64,000 nucleotides of DNA from Cocos nucifera (GCA_006176705.1 QRFJ01007103.1:62001-126000); one strand, 5' to 3'. Numbered from the stretch's first letter, positions 1 to 11,660 are shown. Made by a program: numbers and translations. Notes: generated by a model not told the origin, from the letters alone.

Positions 1-2
1 GT

Positions 3-265
3 CCTCCTCCTATCCTTAACAAAGATATAGGGGCACAAAAAGGCCGTTGTAAGGGCATCTTCTCTCCTCCTATCTTAAACAACCAGAGGTCTTCATTGCC
101 CATGCCAAGATGAGGTCATTCTCCTGTTCCTGACATGATTGGCCTTTCTTTGTTCGAATGAGATTCACCTCCTATCCCTAACAAAGATATAGGAGCACAA
201 AAGGGCCGTTGTAAGAGCCTCTCCCCTCCTCCTGTCATAAACAATCAGAGGTCTTCTACTAAGTT
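3..265. repeat. two-copy tandem repeat, 162-bp period, 3' of integrase
   Basis: The stretch beginning cctatcc(t/c)taacaaag at position 9 recurs at 171, followed in both copies by the same order of blocks (atatagg, gcacaaaa, ggccgttgtaag, cagaggtcttc). The period is 162 bp and the copies differ at scattered sites. It lies between the integrase end (about 370) and the missing 3' LTR of Tat-1, where Tat-lineage elements often carry tandem repeats. Confidence 0.75.
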
Positions 266-369
266 TATTGACAAAATTCGGCCAGGTCATTTCCTATCAT
301 CACATGATTCCACAATAAAAAGAAAGCAAAAATATCAAAATAAGAAGATTTCATTAGGATTTGAATTAC

Positions 370-1450
370 TGATAGTACATTCCAAATTTTTTGAATTTTA
401 AGACCATGGGAGCATTGATCCTCCAAGCTCCTTCAAATAAAATATCCCTAATCGGATGATTTTTACTACCTTGTAAGGGTCTTTCCAGTTCGAGGTAAGT
501 TTTCCTTGATTCCGGGGCTGCGAAATGTTTGCTCGATGAAATACGAGATCCCCTATTCTGAAGGTTTTGCTTCTAACCCTCGAATTATAGTAGCAAGCTA
601 TCCTCTACATGTAAGCTATCATTCGAATCTAGGCTTTCTCTCTTTTTTCTTCCAATAGATCAAGATTAGCTCGGAGGTCCCACGAGTTATCTCGGTCATT
701 GAAGACCTCTACTCATGCCGAGGGGAGTTCAAGTTCGATCGGGATAACCATATCTATCCTGAAGGCCAGCGCAAAGGGTGTTTCTCCAGTGGACGATCTT
801 TGGGTGGTTCGATAAGCCCAGAGCATATGATAGAGTTTATCCACCCAAGCCCCTTTGCTTTCTTCAGCTTGGCCTTTATCCCTTGAAGCAAGGTTCTATT
901 AGTCACCTCCACCTCACCATTCGCCTACGGATGAGCCACTGATGTGAAGTGGTGACATATATTCAGGCCTTCATAGAACTCAACGAACTTCGCACCCATA
1001 AACTGATGCCCATTATAGGTGATTAGCGTCCGAGGTAGACCAAACCTGCAAACAATCACTTCCAAATGAAGTCCTGCACTTTAGCTTCAGTGATTTTTGC
1101 TAGAGATTCAGCCTTGATCCACTTAGTAAAGTAATCCACTACCATCACTAGGAACTTTTGCTGTTCGGATGTCGTGGAAAAAGGTTTAAGTATGTCCATC
1201 CCCCATTGTGCAAATGATCAGGGGGCACTTAGCGGTGTGAGCTACGAAGCTGGTTGTCACTAGATATTGGCATTTCTTTAACACCTGTCAAACCTTCTCA
1301 CATAATCTACCGCATCCTAATGCATCGTCGATCAGTAGTATCCCTAGCAGAGCAACTTGTATGATAAGGATCTCGCTCCCAGATGATTTCTGCAAATCCC
1401 CTCATGAACTTTCCTCAGGGCATAACTAGCTTCTGAAGATCGGAGACACA
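370..1450 (-). pseudogene. Tat-1 integrase (broken)
   Basis: Minus-strand fragments in changing frames match gypsy integrase. A His-rich N-terminal zinc-binding remnant lies near 1290-1400 (VHEGICRNH). The core begins with WGMDILKPF and VDYFTKWIKAE (about 1110-1215). The second catalytic block reads LITYNGHQF near 990-1030, where the expected Asp is Tyr. The block ending the core, with HMLWAYRTT-like sequence, lies near 790-830. The C-terminal GDLV / NWKDPYKVVKI block is near 430-520. The ancestral enzyme would insert the element cDNA into chromatin. Frameshifts, stops and the lost Asp make it dead. No chromodomain is seen, which fits Tat. Confidence 0.8.
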
Positions 1451-1520
1451 TGAGGAGTGGCAAAGAGTACGATCTCTTATACAGCTTACCTTCATACAGA
1501 ACGTAGCAGAAAGCTTGATT

Positions 1521-2180
1521 TCATAACTTTTGAGCTTCTTTGTGATCTCTAGGGAGAGTTCCTTCCTTGAGATACGCTATCAATGGATCGATCCAACTAG
1601 GCTCATGGTCAACTTGTATTATTACCTGGGGCTCTTCCAAACTTGGGCGTTGCAAGATCTCAAAAGGAACTTTTTTTAGTAGCTTGTTCGGAGCTAAGGT
1701 GGCCAATTTTGAGAGGAGGTCGGCTCTAGCATTTTCTGCTTTTGGAATCTGCTGACTGCCAAAGTCATCAAACAACGAACTTAAGCTTTTTGCCTTTTTC
1801 AAGTACTTTTTCATGCTCTCCTCCCAAGCTTCAAAGGAGCTATTAACCTATCCCACTATCAATTACGAGTCACTGTATGCCTTCAAATGTGGCACTCCTA
1901 GCTCCTTGGCTATCCTCAGTCCTACAAATAGGGCTTCATATTCTGCTCCATTATTAGTGACGGAAAAGTTAAAGTGCATCACATACTCCATCACAACTTC
2001 TTCTAGATTGATGAGAATTAAGCCCACACCTGCTCCGAAAGCACTGGATGAACCATCCACATACAGTGCTCAAAAGTCTTTAGAAAGATCAGCCTTTTCT
2101 TCTGAGGAGTTACGAACAAAAGCTTCTTGATGCTCAAGTTCGGTCTCCTCTGGCATAGTGCATTCTACTATGAAATCAGC
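1521..2180 (-). pseudogene. Tat-1 second (archaeal-type) RNase H and linker
   Basis: The stretch at 1863-2060 reads DGSSSAFGAGVGLIL, then TNNGAEYEALFVGL and AYSDS. This is the DG-N/E-D arrangement of the archaeal-type RNase H found as a second RNase H in Tat elements, downstream of the normal one. The part at 1521-1814 is the linker to integrase, with VDHEPSWIDPL, a block also seen in Tat-2 at 9643-9800. Stops lie between the two parts. The role of the extra RNase H is not settled; degradation of the RNA strand during reverse transcription is the usual proposal. Confidence 0.8.
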
Positions 2181-2337
2181 TACTATTTAAGCTTTAATGG
2201 ACAGTCGAGACTGAAATTGAATATCAAATTCAGTCAACTCGATCGCCCACATTGCTACCCTGCTCGAGGTACCGGGTCAATGAAGAATCGATGGGTTAGT
2301 CAGTAAAGAGAATAATAGTGTGTCCCTAAAAATAAGA

Positions 2338-3660
2338 TCAGAGCTTCCTGACTATAATCAACAAGGCATATGTTAGTTTTTCTAATTTGGTGTACCTCGT
2401 TTCCACATCCCTCATGACTCTGCTTATGTAGTAGATCGGATTTTGAATTTTTGCTTCCTCTCTAGTCAGTACGGCTACAATAGCTACAGGAGACATGGCA
2501 AGATACAGGAAAAATTCTTTTCCAAATTCAGGTTTGGTGAGCAGCGGGGGTGAGCTGAGGTAGTTCTTCAATTCTTTGAGGGCTTGCTGATAGTCGGGGG
2601 CCCAGCTGAAGTTCTTAGGCTGCTTGAGTACTTAGAAGAAGGACATGCAGCGCACCACCGATCTTGATACAAAGCGATTCAGAGCTACTACTTTGCCTAT
2701 GAGGCGTTGGACTTCTTTTATTATTTTTGAAGCAATCATTTTCTGAATGGCTTTGATCTTCTCTAGGTTGGCCTCGATGCCATGACTTAACACCATGAAT
2801 CCTAAGAACTTTCCCGAGGTTACTCCGAAAGCACATTTCATAGGGTTCAGCTTCATCTTGTACTTCCAGAGAGTGCCAAAAGTTTCTTCAAGGTTAGTGA
2901 TATGGTTTGATGAAGATCAGCTTTTGACCAACATATCATCTACATAGACTTTCATATTACGGTCGATCTACTCCTTGAAGATTTTATTGACTAGGCGCTA
3001 ATATATCGCACCTGCATTTTTAAACCCGAACAGCATGATCTTGTAACAATAAAGACCACGATCAATAATAAAAGTATTTTCTCATCCTCTGGTGGCATCT
3101 GGATTTGATTATAACTGGAGAAGGCATCCATGAAGGTGAGGAGCTCATGGCCAGAAGTTACGTCCATCAGTTGATCGATTCTGGATAGTGGATAGCTATC
3201 TTTTGGATAAGCCATGTTTAAATATGTGAAGTCTATGCACATCCTCCACTTGCTATTTGCTTTTTTAACCAGGACAATATTTGCGATCTTATTGGGGTAA
3301 AGCACTTCTCGAATAAATCCCGCCTTTAGGAGTTTGTCAACTTCGTCCATTATCGCCTTCTATCTTTTTGGTGCAAAGCTGCATTCTTTCTACTTCACTG
3401 ATCGTTGCTTAATCTCTATGCCCAGGCAGTGCTCCATAACTTCTACATCGATTCTGGGCATGTCTGCAAGTGCCTAAGCGAAAACATCAAAGATTCTTTG
3501 CAAGAAGGTGACGAGCTGCTTTCTAACTTCTCCTCTTAGGCTTGAGCCGATCTTCACTGTATACTTTTCATTTCCATCATTCAGAGGGATCTCTACGAGA
3601 TCATCGATGGGTTCTCCTCTTTTTTCAGATAGATCGCTATGAGCATCAAGTTCGTCCACT
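2338..3660 (-). pseudogene. Tat-1 reverse transcriptase and first RNase H
   Basis: In order on the minus strand: a pre-RT segment with FLQRIFDVFAWA (near 3474-3500), RT palm motifs including KWRMCIDFTYLN and HELLTFMDAFSSYNQI (3100-3260), a frameshift after the EDEK block, then the catalytic VYVDDMLVKS (about 2930-2950, both Asp kept). The thumb block KCAFGV/FLGF follows (2780-2850), then an RNase H with YYISRVMRD and TRYTKLEKL (2340-2571). The order and motifs are those of Ty3/gypsy. At least two frameshifts and several stops make it non-functional. Confidence 0.85.
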
Positions 3661-3686
3661 AGACAAAAATCTGCTTATCTTCCTTT

Positions 3687-4080
3687 CTATAAAGTAATAC
3701 TATAGTAGTGCCGAGCTAGCGCCTGATCTTCTCTGATCTTTCTGACTCCATGCCTAATCGAAAACTTCATCTTTAGATAGTAAGTAGAAACTACAGTCTG
3801 AAATGCATTTAAACCAAGTCGACCAAGGATCGCATTATAGGCAGAAGGGGCTTTGACTACCAAAAAATCAACTCGTGCCATAGATTGCTTTGGATATCGA
3901 CTGGCCACCATAGGCAATGTTATTATCCCTTCCATCGACATGTTATCTCCCGTGAATCTTACCAACGAAAAATTCATTGGGCTTATCCTATCATCAGATA
4001 TAGACATCTTAAAAAAATATCATAAAATAAGACATCAGCAGAGCTTTCATTATCAATTAAAATATGGCATACATCATAAT
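3687..4080 (-). pseudogene. Tat-1 retropepsin-type protease
   Basis: The active-site block reads ILIDNESSADVLF at about 4035-4065, where DNGSSAD is usual; the flap-forming Gly is Glu, a G-to-A change that should abolish activity. The C-terminal half contains FLVVKAPSAYNAILGR, the conserved hydrophobic-ILGR block of plant gypsy proteases (about 3800-3870). The ancestral enzyme cleaved the Gag-Pol polyprotein. A frame change lies between the two parts. Confidence 0.8.
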
Positions 4081-4099
4081 CAGCAATATTTAAAGTTAC

Positions 4100-5778
4100 T
4101 ATAATCGCATCATTGTACGGAAGCTGAACTCCCTGAGCGTCCTCTTCAGTGAAGGTGATGGACTCCTCAATCCGCTACCTCTTCGCCAGCTCAAATGATC
4201 TATTGGCTTCCTCTCACTAGTGTCCCACAGCGATAGCATTGATGATTTCGAGAGGGGGCCGATCTTCTTGAAACTCGTCCCATCGAGGTGTCTCAAGCGG
4301 TGGCAGGGCTTTCAGACGATCTTCTCTCCTTTCTAGCCGGCACCTAATGAACCGGTTCAACCGACCTCTCCTAATCAGTGCTTCAATCTCATCTTGAAGC
4401 TGGATGCATTCTTCAGTATTCTGACCATGGTCATAATGGTAGAAGCAGTACTTATTGGGGTTACGTTTGGCTGGGTGAGTCCACATCTTCCCAGGCTCGA
4501 CCAACTGCTCCCTTACCTCCATTAGCACCTGAGTCTTGGAGGCATTCAAGGGGGCATAATTGTTGAATCTTCTGGGAGGGGAGTTCCACTGGGTCCATCA
4601 ATCCAGGCTTCCTTGTCAATGAGCCCGAGGAGGAGTTCGGGCTCATTCGCACTCGGAAGGAGGAGTTCGGGAGCGCAGTCGAGCTTCACTCGGCTTTCTT
4701 TCAAGCACAGGTTGGTTGGGTTCACTCGCTTGCCACTCTCTTGCGACCTCGTCATCCTTCAATTTGAAGGCTTCTTCTACTCGGACATAACCTTCGGCCC
4801 AGACCAATATATCAATAAAATTTCTAGAGTATTTCTTTTTCAGGGAGGATAAAAAGTTATTTTTCTAGAGGCCATCCTTTAGTACGACCATAGCCATAGA
4901 CTGATCCAAATTTCAGACCTCTAATGCAGCAGCATTAAAATGGCTTACATAAGCTCGGATTGACTTCCCATCCTTCTGCTTTATGTTGATGAGGAAATTC
5001 GAACCTCATCTCGAGCACCGACGGCATATGAAATAAGCCATAAACTGATAGCTCATTTGATTGAAAGAGAAGATTGTACCTGGCTTAAGGCTCGAGTATC
5101 AATTTCTTGCTATTTCCTTCAGGGTAGATGGAAAAGCTAGCACAAGATGGCATCCAGCACGCCATGAAGCAGCATCATCATCTAAAAAGCCTCCAAGTGG
5201 TCGACCGGATCAAAAGTTCCATCGTAAGTCTCAAACTAAGGGAGCTTGAAATTCAATAGGATGGGATCTTGCATGATTTTAATAGAGAAAGGAGGATCGG
5301 TGCAGATATCATTATGGTGAGTTATGGTGGCATGATGGAGCTCCTCAATCCATCGGTTCTTGTCTTGAAGTTTTTGGTCGAGATCATCATCTCGATCGTG
5401 GATCTTAGAGGGTCGCCGACTGTAAATGAGAAAAGTTTTCTCCAAAGAAGAGTCATGATCGGAATAGGGACTCTCTGCTCTCTACTTCTACTTTTTGGAG
5501 ATGACGGATCCACTGACTCAGGTTATCCTTTATGGCACCGATTCCTGAAGCCTCGATTGAGGTTTTTCTGGTCAGATCGACATCAAGGGCTGCTGCATGG
5601 CCTGCACCATCTCAGTGAGGCCCCAAACCTACTAAATCAGTAGGTTGAACTACTCTAGATCTACCATGGCCACCGATGGAGGTTGGAGAGTAGATGATGG
5701 AGCTGGAATTGATGGATCCAGCTCAGTTCTAACACCAGAAGCGGTAGACCATCGAGTGGTCATCTTTTTTAGAGGCAT
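4100..5778 (-). pseudogene. Tat-1 gag
   Basis: The likely start is an ATG whose complement is at 5776-5778 (MPLKKMTTRW...), just inside the primer site. Conserved pieces are a TFDPVDHLEAF-type block (about 5195-5245), the central Gag domain in broken frames (4650-5180), and a knuckle-like CFYHYDHGQNTEEC at about 4405-4447, typical of Tat Gag. The product formed the nucleocapsid. Many stops and shifts interrupt it. Confidence 0.75.
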
Positions 5779-5886
5779 TCTCTGAAGCAAAAAAAGATTA
5801 AATAAAAATGGATTCAAGAAATTAAGAGAGAAAGAAAGGCAAGCAAGATCGACTGGGCACTCCTTTTAGAGCAAGAGCTCAGAGAT

Positions 5887-5902
5887 CCTTCCTCTAGCAC
5901 CA
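5887..5902 (-). other. Tat-1 primer-binding site
   Basis: On the minus strand, TGGTGCTAGAGGAAGG begins a few bases inside the LTR end at 5910. TGG is the complement of the tRNA 3' CCA. I do not assign the tRNA. Confidence 0.55.
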
Positions 5903-6237
5903 ATCCTATTGGTACGAAAATCTAGGAGGATGCTGCAGATGGCTGGAGTGGAGAAGGTAGTGCTGCTGATGGGACCTGCAAAATAAAATCCAAACCAGAG
6001 GGGGTTGACTCCAACAGGACCCTCTGATGCTCAAATCAATTTTTCAGCCAGCTGGAATGGAGTGCTCAGAAAATAGAGAGATAGAATATCGAGGAGGAGA
6101 AAACTTAAAGAAAACATATTTGGAGGATCTCTTTTTATAAGCAGAGCGTGTAACAAATTGATAGCGATAGTCGTAACCATCTGGTAGTGGGTCGCTCAGG
6201 CCACGTGAAGTTTGTTACGGAGGATAGTATTCATTAT

Positions 6238-6345
6238 CGCGACTTATCAGTCAAGAATGGTGTCTATTGTCGTGACTTGCCAGTCGAGAGCGGTATTAAT
6301 TGTCGTGACTTGCCAGTCGAGAGTGGTGTCTGTTCTCGTGACGTG
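6238..6345. repeat. 33-bp minisatellite in Tat-1 LTR
   Basis: Three units of a gactt(g/a)ccagtcgagag-type sequence start at 6241, 6274 and 6307, giving an exact 33-bp period, with a partial fourth unit at about 6340. Confidence 0.85.
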
Positions 6346-6539
6346 CCCATACCTTGAGGATTAATAGTCGAAGTTTGGATGGGATAGGCGTAGATGGCGA
6401 AGAGCCTCAAGTCACAATGGCTCTAGAGGAGTTTGGGCTCTTTTAAGGTTACTTGCACATTAGTCTATTTGTGTTGAGCTGGTAGCTGAATTTATATGAA
6501 CGGCGAGACTCTTCCAGGCAACTAGAAGTACGTCAACTG

Positions 6540-6870
6540 GAAGAAGGTCAATCGCAGGAGTTCGTCCGAGAGGAGGTCAACTGGAGGAGATAGTCCGGAA
6601 GAAGTTCAACTGGGAGGAGGTCGTCTGGAGGGGATTCGATTGGAGGAGATCGTCCGAAGGGAGTTCGACTGGAGGAGGTCGTCCGGAGGAAGTTTGACTG
6701 GAGGAGGTCATCCAGAGGAGGAGATCGACTGGAGGAGGTCGTCTGAAGGAGGAGTTCAACTGGAGGAGGTCGTCCGAAAGAAGTTTGTCCGAAAGGAGGT
6801 CAACTAGAGGAGGTCGTCCGAAAGGAGGTTGACTGGAGGAGGTCGTCTAGGAGGATGTCGTCCGAAAGGA
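6540..6870. repeat. imperfect ~30-bp minisatellite in Tat-1 LTR
   Basis: Around ten degenerate units of (c/g)aactggaggaggtcgtcc plus gaaggag-type sequence lie in tandem at about 29-33 bp spacing (for example units at 6607, 6638, 6667 and 6696). The strand is strongly purine-biased. Confidence 0.8.
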
Positions 6871-7101
6871 GCGCGGACAGACTTCAAACCAATCTTTCGT
6901 CTTTAACCAGAGAACAAGGTTAGCGCAACAATAATTCTATTTCACTTATTCAAGATCGCACTGCCAAACTTTCGTGCACTTTCAGGAGGTTCCGCAGTAT
7001 GAACTCGTCATTAGGGAGATTGACAAATCTCAATGGGGAAGAGGATCGACGACCAAGGACTTCGGGCAAAAACTTCAACGGGGGCCACTTTTCTCCAAAC
7101 A

Positions 7102-8270
7102 AGATAGCTTTTTGAAATCAACAAGCAATTCATAAAATGCATCATGCAATTCTTCAAATGTAAAATCGTTAGAGTTATTTGCATTTATCTCATCCTCATG
7201 TGCCACGAGGCAAAAATTAGCTCTCTTCTTTTTCTTCCTTTTTTTTTCTTGGAGCTCGTATCTTCATCATTGCTCCATGTAGCCATCATAGCCTTCTTAA
7301 TTTCTAAATTTTCTTGAACTCTTTTTGAGTATAGACGGTCGGCTTTAAAGTGTCCGAATCTTTTGCATTCATAACATATTACCAGTTGCTCCTCTTTTTT
7401 CTTTTCTTTTTCTTTGCTTCCTTCCCCTCTAATATAGCCTTTCTTCTTGGGACCAAACCTCTTATTCCTTATGAATCTTCTAAATCATCTTGTAATCATG
7501 GCTATTTCATCATCATTTTCAGATTTATCCAAAGAGTCACTTTCTGTATCGTCAATTGCCATTGATTTTAGAGCAATGATCTTCCTCTTCTTCACCTCTT
7601 CTTCCATACTTTGGTTTATGCTCAACTCATGAGTCATGAATGAACCAATAAGCTCTTCCAAGGCTAACTTGTTGAGATCTTTGACTTCTTGAATAGCAGT
7701 CACCTTAGCCTCCCAATCTTTGGCAATGATCTAAAAATTTTATGAACAAGTTCACTACTATTATAGTCCTTGCAAATACTTTACAAACCATTTATAATGT
7801 TAGTGAATCTAGTGAACATATTAGTGATACTTTCACTAGGTTCAATTTTGAATAGTTCATATTTATATACATGCATGTTTAGTTTTGATTCATTTACTTG
7901 ATTAGTGTCATCATGGGTAACTTTTAATATATCCCATATCTCTTTAGTAGACATGCATATCAAAATTCTATTAAACTCATTAGCATTTAAGACATAATAC
8001 AAAATATTTATTGCTTTTGCATCTAACTGTGCTATTCTTTTTTATCTAAATATTTCAATCCTTTCTCGATTTGGAAGAAGACATACCATCAATTATAGCA
8101 ATGGATGTGTATGGACCATTTACTATGACATTCCATATATCATAGTTTGTGCTTAAATGAAGATTTTCATTCATACTTTCTAATATATATAATTTGTGTC
8201 ATTAAAGATTGAACATCTATTGGTTGATTGGCCCTCAACCAATGATATACCAATTGGGGTTGCCATTGAT
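7102..8270 (-). pseudogene. copia-1 gag (UBN2-type) with zinc knuckle
   Basis: The minus strand starts near 8264 with MATPIGISLVEGQ-like residues. It continues through a UBN2-type Gag block (7781-8002: STKEIWDILKVTHD, SITNMFTRFTNIINGL), a second block (7485-7703: VKDLNKLALEELIGSF), and a CCHC knuckle CYECKRFGHFKADR at about 7330-7378 whose last Cys is Arg. Then comes ANFCLVAHED, after which the sequence stops at the Tat-1 LTR. The order is that of plant Ty1/copia Gag. Pol lies beyond the left edge. Confidence 0.8.
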
Positions 8271-8324
8271 CTTTAACTATTACTGGTTAGCTCAAATGGT
8301 TGAATACCTATTTTGATATTACTT

Positions 8325-9642
8325 ATTTTTTAGCGAAGGCAACCCAATAGGAAGAGTGAATTGGATTTGCTAAAATTTTAATTTTAAAACTTGTGTCCAA
8401 AAATAAATTCAAGAGTATTTGTGGAGTGCTTAGTTGAAAATAAATATGCAGCAAAAAATAAAATTATAGTTCGATTATTTTCACGGGCTCACAATCCAAT
8501 CCAGTTGATTTTTCTTGACTCACAAACTAAAAACTTACAACCAATTATATTCCAAGCTCATAATTAACTTAGTTGATTTTTCCTAACTCACCAACTAAAA
8601 TCTTAAAACTGATTATTTTTCGAACCTATAATTAATCTCATTGATTTTTCCTGGCACACCAAATAAAATCTTATAATATCCAAATTTAAACTTGGACCAA
8701 CTCCAAATTTCTTTCCTTAAAAATTTGTTATAATAAACAAAGCAAGATATACAAGAATTTTAAAGTTTAGAATGATAAAAACTCTTTAAACTTTGAAAGA
8801 AATCAAGGTAGTTGAGCTCTTGATTGCTTTGACTTCTTCCTTGAATGCTGGAGAGGATTGAGGAAGGCTTTAATGATTTTCTTCCATTTTCTTTCTTAGG
8901 TTCCACTCAATAGCTTCAAGAATAAACTCGATAAAATTTGTAAAGACTTAATCTCCTTGTTCCTGTTTAAATTCTCCTCATTTATGGCCTCAAAAATATC
9001 TATAATTAATGTTATTGCCATTTGAAGCTTGAAAATAATCGTTAGAAATAAATTTTATAGCATGTTTTAAAAAATCTAGAAAACTAGTTGCTATTCTGTC
9101 AAAATTTTATGAGTTGGCTCATCTAGACTCTTAGTTAGTTAACTTTAAATTTGAGTTGGCTAAGTAAAATTTTTTAGGTGGCCCAGTTGCAAATGCAAAT
9201 TTTTTAATTTTTTGTATGTTTTGTCGATCTGAGATTGGATCGGCTCAAATCTCTTCCTAGTCAGCTAACTGTATGACTTGATATGCTAATTGACTTTCTA
9301 GATCAGCTTAGAGAACTTACTAATTTATATTGCTTTCTGTATTCTTCTATCTCTAAGATTGAGTCAGCTATCTTTTTGTGCTCTTACTGATGTTTGCTTT
9401 GTCAGCTCAGAAAAATTTCTTAAATCTTCATCTTTTTGTCTTCATCCTATGACTTAGATTGGGTCGGCTATCAAAATATTTGAGTCGGCTAAGACCTTAT
9501 CTTGGTCGGCTAAGATAAAAACTTGATCAACTAAGAGAATTCATCTAAATCTTCTTTATTTTGGTCTTTTCCTTAGACTGATATTAGATCGGCTAAGCTT
9601 TTTTCTTGGCCGACTCAAAGATGTGCCAAGCATGCCAAAACA
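8325..9642 (-). repeat. copia-1 5' LTR
   Basis: Read on the minus strand it starts TGTTTTGGCATGC at 9642, exactly where Tat-2 sequence (the DHEPS linker block) stops. It ends near 8325, followed by a degenerate initiator-Met-type primer site (TATCAAAATAGG, 8308-8323). The length is about 1.3 kb. Agatc at 9643-9647 is a candidate target duplicate whose partner is outside the window. The inner boundary is decayed, so 8325 is approximate. Confidence 0.65.
8488..8690. repeat. 69-bp tandem repeat, three units
   Basis: Units start at 8488, 8557 and 8626 (exact 69-bp steps), each with ttgatttttc(t/c)t..ctcac.aa.taaaa-type sequence, and diverge by point changes. They lie inside the copia-1 LTR. Confidence 0.85.
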
Positions 9643-9865
9643 AGATCAAACTAGGTTCATGGTCCACCTGCATCACTTGAGTTGGCTCTTCCTTGATACT
9701 GGGATCTCCACATAGGCCGTCCTCTGAATATTGGCATATTTCGAGGTCGCCAGTTTTAAAACAAGATCTAATCAAGCATTCTCCGACCTGGATATCTGTA
9801 AAATCTTAAATTCATTAAAAGATGAGATTATTTCTTATACCTTCTATAAATACTTCCCCATAGTA
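9643..9865 (-). pseudogene. Tat-2 RNase H/integrase linker fragment
   Basis: The minus strand contains QVMQVDHEPSL, which aligns with the linker of Tat-1 (IIQVDHEPSWID), preceded by a degenerate LEICQ block like Tat-1 FEILQ. The match ends at the copia-1 LTR (9642) and at the Athila-like LTR (9866). Confidence 0.75.
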
Positions 9866-10595
9866 TGATAAGTGGTAAAAATATACTAATAAAAGTATTA
9901 AATTATAAAATAAATTAATCTATTTCTTTAGAAGTTGATATTTTTATTAATCTTATGCATAAAAGGCCACCAATGTGAAGATGTTATTTTTTTGGTTCAG
10001 ATGAAATAAATTTCAGGCAAAACGGACTTCAAACGAGCCTAAAATTGAATTTTAAAAAAAAAAAAAAAAACGTCGATGCAATGCTGACGTCAGCATTTTT
10101 CGCGGCGCACGGTGGACCAATGGGAGGGTATTTTGAGAATTTTACAGCATAAAACGCGCTCTGATTGGCTGAAGAACATGGCGGTCCATGCAATACCGAG
10201 CTCGCATATGGTCCACGGAGGGTAATTTGGGAATTTTATCTGATCCAACAGGCGGCATTCACTGAAACTTGATCGGACGGCCAAAATGAAGGCACTGATG
10301 GACGGCATCCATAGCTCCTGATCGAGATCCAACAGTTGAGATTCATCTCAACGTTAAACTATAGATCAGAAGCCTTCTTTCTACGCGATCGAATGGCCCA
10401 GATTCAATCTAACGGTTGATCCAACGGCTGATATTAAATCTGACTTGATCTGGGTTATTTTAAGGGGTTTTTGAGTGGTTTTTGGACTATTTGATCAACA
10501 TCTAACGGCCAAAATTATCCAAATCTTAATTTGAGTTGTTTTGGGAGTCTTAAACCTAGTTTTTTATGGATTTTGGAGGAAAATCAAACTCTTTA

Positions 10596-10609
10596 TCTAT
10601 AAAAACATG
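10596..10609 (+). promoter_or_regulatory. TATA box of Athila-1 5' LTR
   Basis: Tctataaaaacatg is conserved at the same LTR position in the 3' copy (15952-15966), upstream of the GA-rich transcribed leader. Confidence 0.6.
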
Positions 10610-10630
10610 TTGTTGCCGTGAAAAAAAAAA

Positions 10631-10712
10631 TAGAGAGGGAATCAGAGAGAGATGAAAAGAGAGACAGGGAGAGAGAGAGAAATAGAGAGAGAGAAAGAGA
10701 GAGAAGAGAGAT
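10631..10712. repeat. GA-rich simple repeat
   Basis: Interrupted (GA)n lies in the 5' LTR of Athila-1. The apparent reading frames here on both strands (long Arg/Glu or Ser/Leu runs) are products of the repeat. Confidence 0.9.
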
Positions 10713-11643
10713 ACAAAGAGAAGAGTGGTTTGTGAGAGAATCAAAAAGAATTTTTGATTTTTTTTCGACAATCAAGACATCGATCAAGGAGCATCTTCTT
10801 CTTCGCCAAGTTCTCCACATCAAGAGCAACGGACAATCAATTTCAGCAATCAAACAGTCTAATTTCTCTATGCTTTTTATTTTATTTGCTATTTTTGAAT
10901 TTATTATCATGAACTAAATTTTATTTTACTAAGGCTAAGGTGTAGCCACTCTTTTGATGCAATATTCAGTATGATTTATTTTTAAATTTTATTCATGAGG
11001 AGTATATAAATCTGATCTTAATGCTTTTAGATTACTGGCCATCTTCTAATTGATCTGATGAACATAGATGTTACGGACCAAGTACATCTATGTTAATGCT
11101 TCTTGATTATATACCTTGTATTATGAATCAAATTAGAATTCATATGCATGCAAAAATTTTAGTGCGCTTTGGACGCAGCGTATTTTAATTAGAGGGTTTC
11201 ACAAAACCTAATGCATTAATATTTATTTAAATTACACCTGGACCAAAGGATAATTAATAAATATTAATAGTTTTGCTATGCCTGGACCAAAGGATAGTGA
11301 ATAAATTAGGAGACTCCACCGTCACATGAAATAAAATTAATCTAAAAATCTGAATATTGTATTGACTGAGTTGGTGAACCGATTGCCTTAGTAATCCATT
11401 GCTCTTGAGTTTAAAATCCTAAATAATTTACACTCCCTCTATTTTCTTAAAAATTTTTAATTATTTTTTTATTTTTTTCTTTAATTTCTTATTCTCATAA
11501 ATCGATCTTCTAAATAAAGCATAGGAAAGAGCTTTTCAGTACTTATTTTCCAATCCTCTAGGGACGATACTCTACTCATTCACTTTATTACTTGATCGAC
11601 TGGTGCACTTGCCATAGCTATAAATTAGCATACATCAAGTTTT

Positions 11644-11660
11644 TGGCATCGTTGTCGAAG
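11644..11660 (+). other. Athila-1 primer-binding site (tRNA-Asp type)
   Basis: TGGCATCGTTGTCGAAG starts six bases after the LTR. The Athila primer site complementary to plant tRNA-Asp is TGGCGCCGTTGCCGGGG from knowledge of the family. Every difference here is a C-to-T or G-to-A transition. Confidence 0.85.

Larger units (their letters stand above)
1..7101 (-). mobile_element. Tat-1: Ty3/gypsy element of the Tat lineage, partial
   Basis: Read on the minus strand the order is LTR (5910-7101), primer site, gag, aspartic protease, RT, RNase H, a second RNase H, and integrase. This is Ty3/gypsy order with the extra archaeal-type RNase H that marks the Tat lineage. The 3' LTR lies beyond the left edge. 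It interrupts the gag of copia-1: copia-1 coding sequence resumes at 7102 directly beyond the LTR. All reading frames are broken, so it is non-functional. A candidate 5-bp target duplicate, agata, lies at 7102-7106, but its partner is outside the window. Confidence 0.85.
5910..7101 (-). repeat. Tat-1 5' LTR
   Basis: Read on the minus strand it starts TGTTTGGAGAAAAG at 7101 and ends in CA at 5910, for 1,192 bp. A TATA-like cttataaaaagag lies at 6129-6142 (minus), a sensible promoter site. Both boundaries are supported by context: gag and primer site begin just inside, and copia-1 gag begins at 7102. It carries two minisatellites. Confidence 0.75.
9866..11637 (+). repeat. Athila-1 5' LTR
   Basis: It starts TGATAAGTGG and ends in CATCA, and is collinear with 15214-17001. 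A TATA box, tctataaaaacatg, lies at 10596-10609, followed by a GA-rich leader. U3 (10240-10510) holds several GATC(C/A)AACGGCC-like motifs, also seen in unrelated LTRs in this window. Confidence 0.9.

Noticed and set aside
1..7101. Integrated pararetrovirus (caulimovirid-like) origin for the RT regions
   Set aside because: LTRs, primer sites, integrase and the Ty3/gypsy or Ty1/copia domain order are present; no movement or coat protein signature is seen.
8488..8690. CRISPR-like array
   Set aside because: Direct 69-bp tandem units without spacers, in a plant LTR.
10556..10917. Open frames on both strands with Arg/Glu or Ser/Leu runs, repeated at 15951-16274
   Set aside because: Translation of the GA repeat in the Athila-1 LTRs; both strands open for the same reason.
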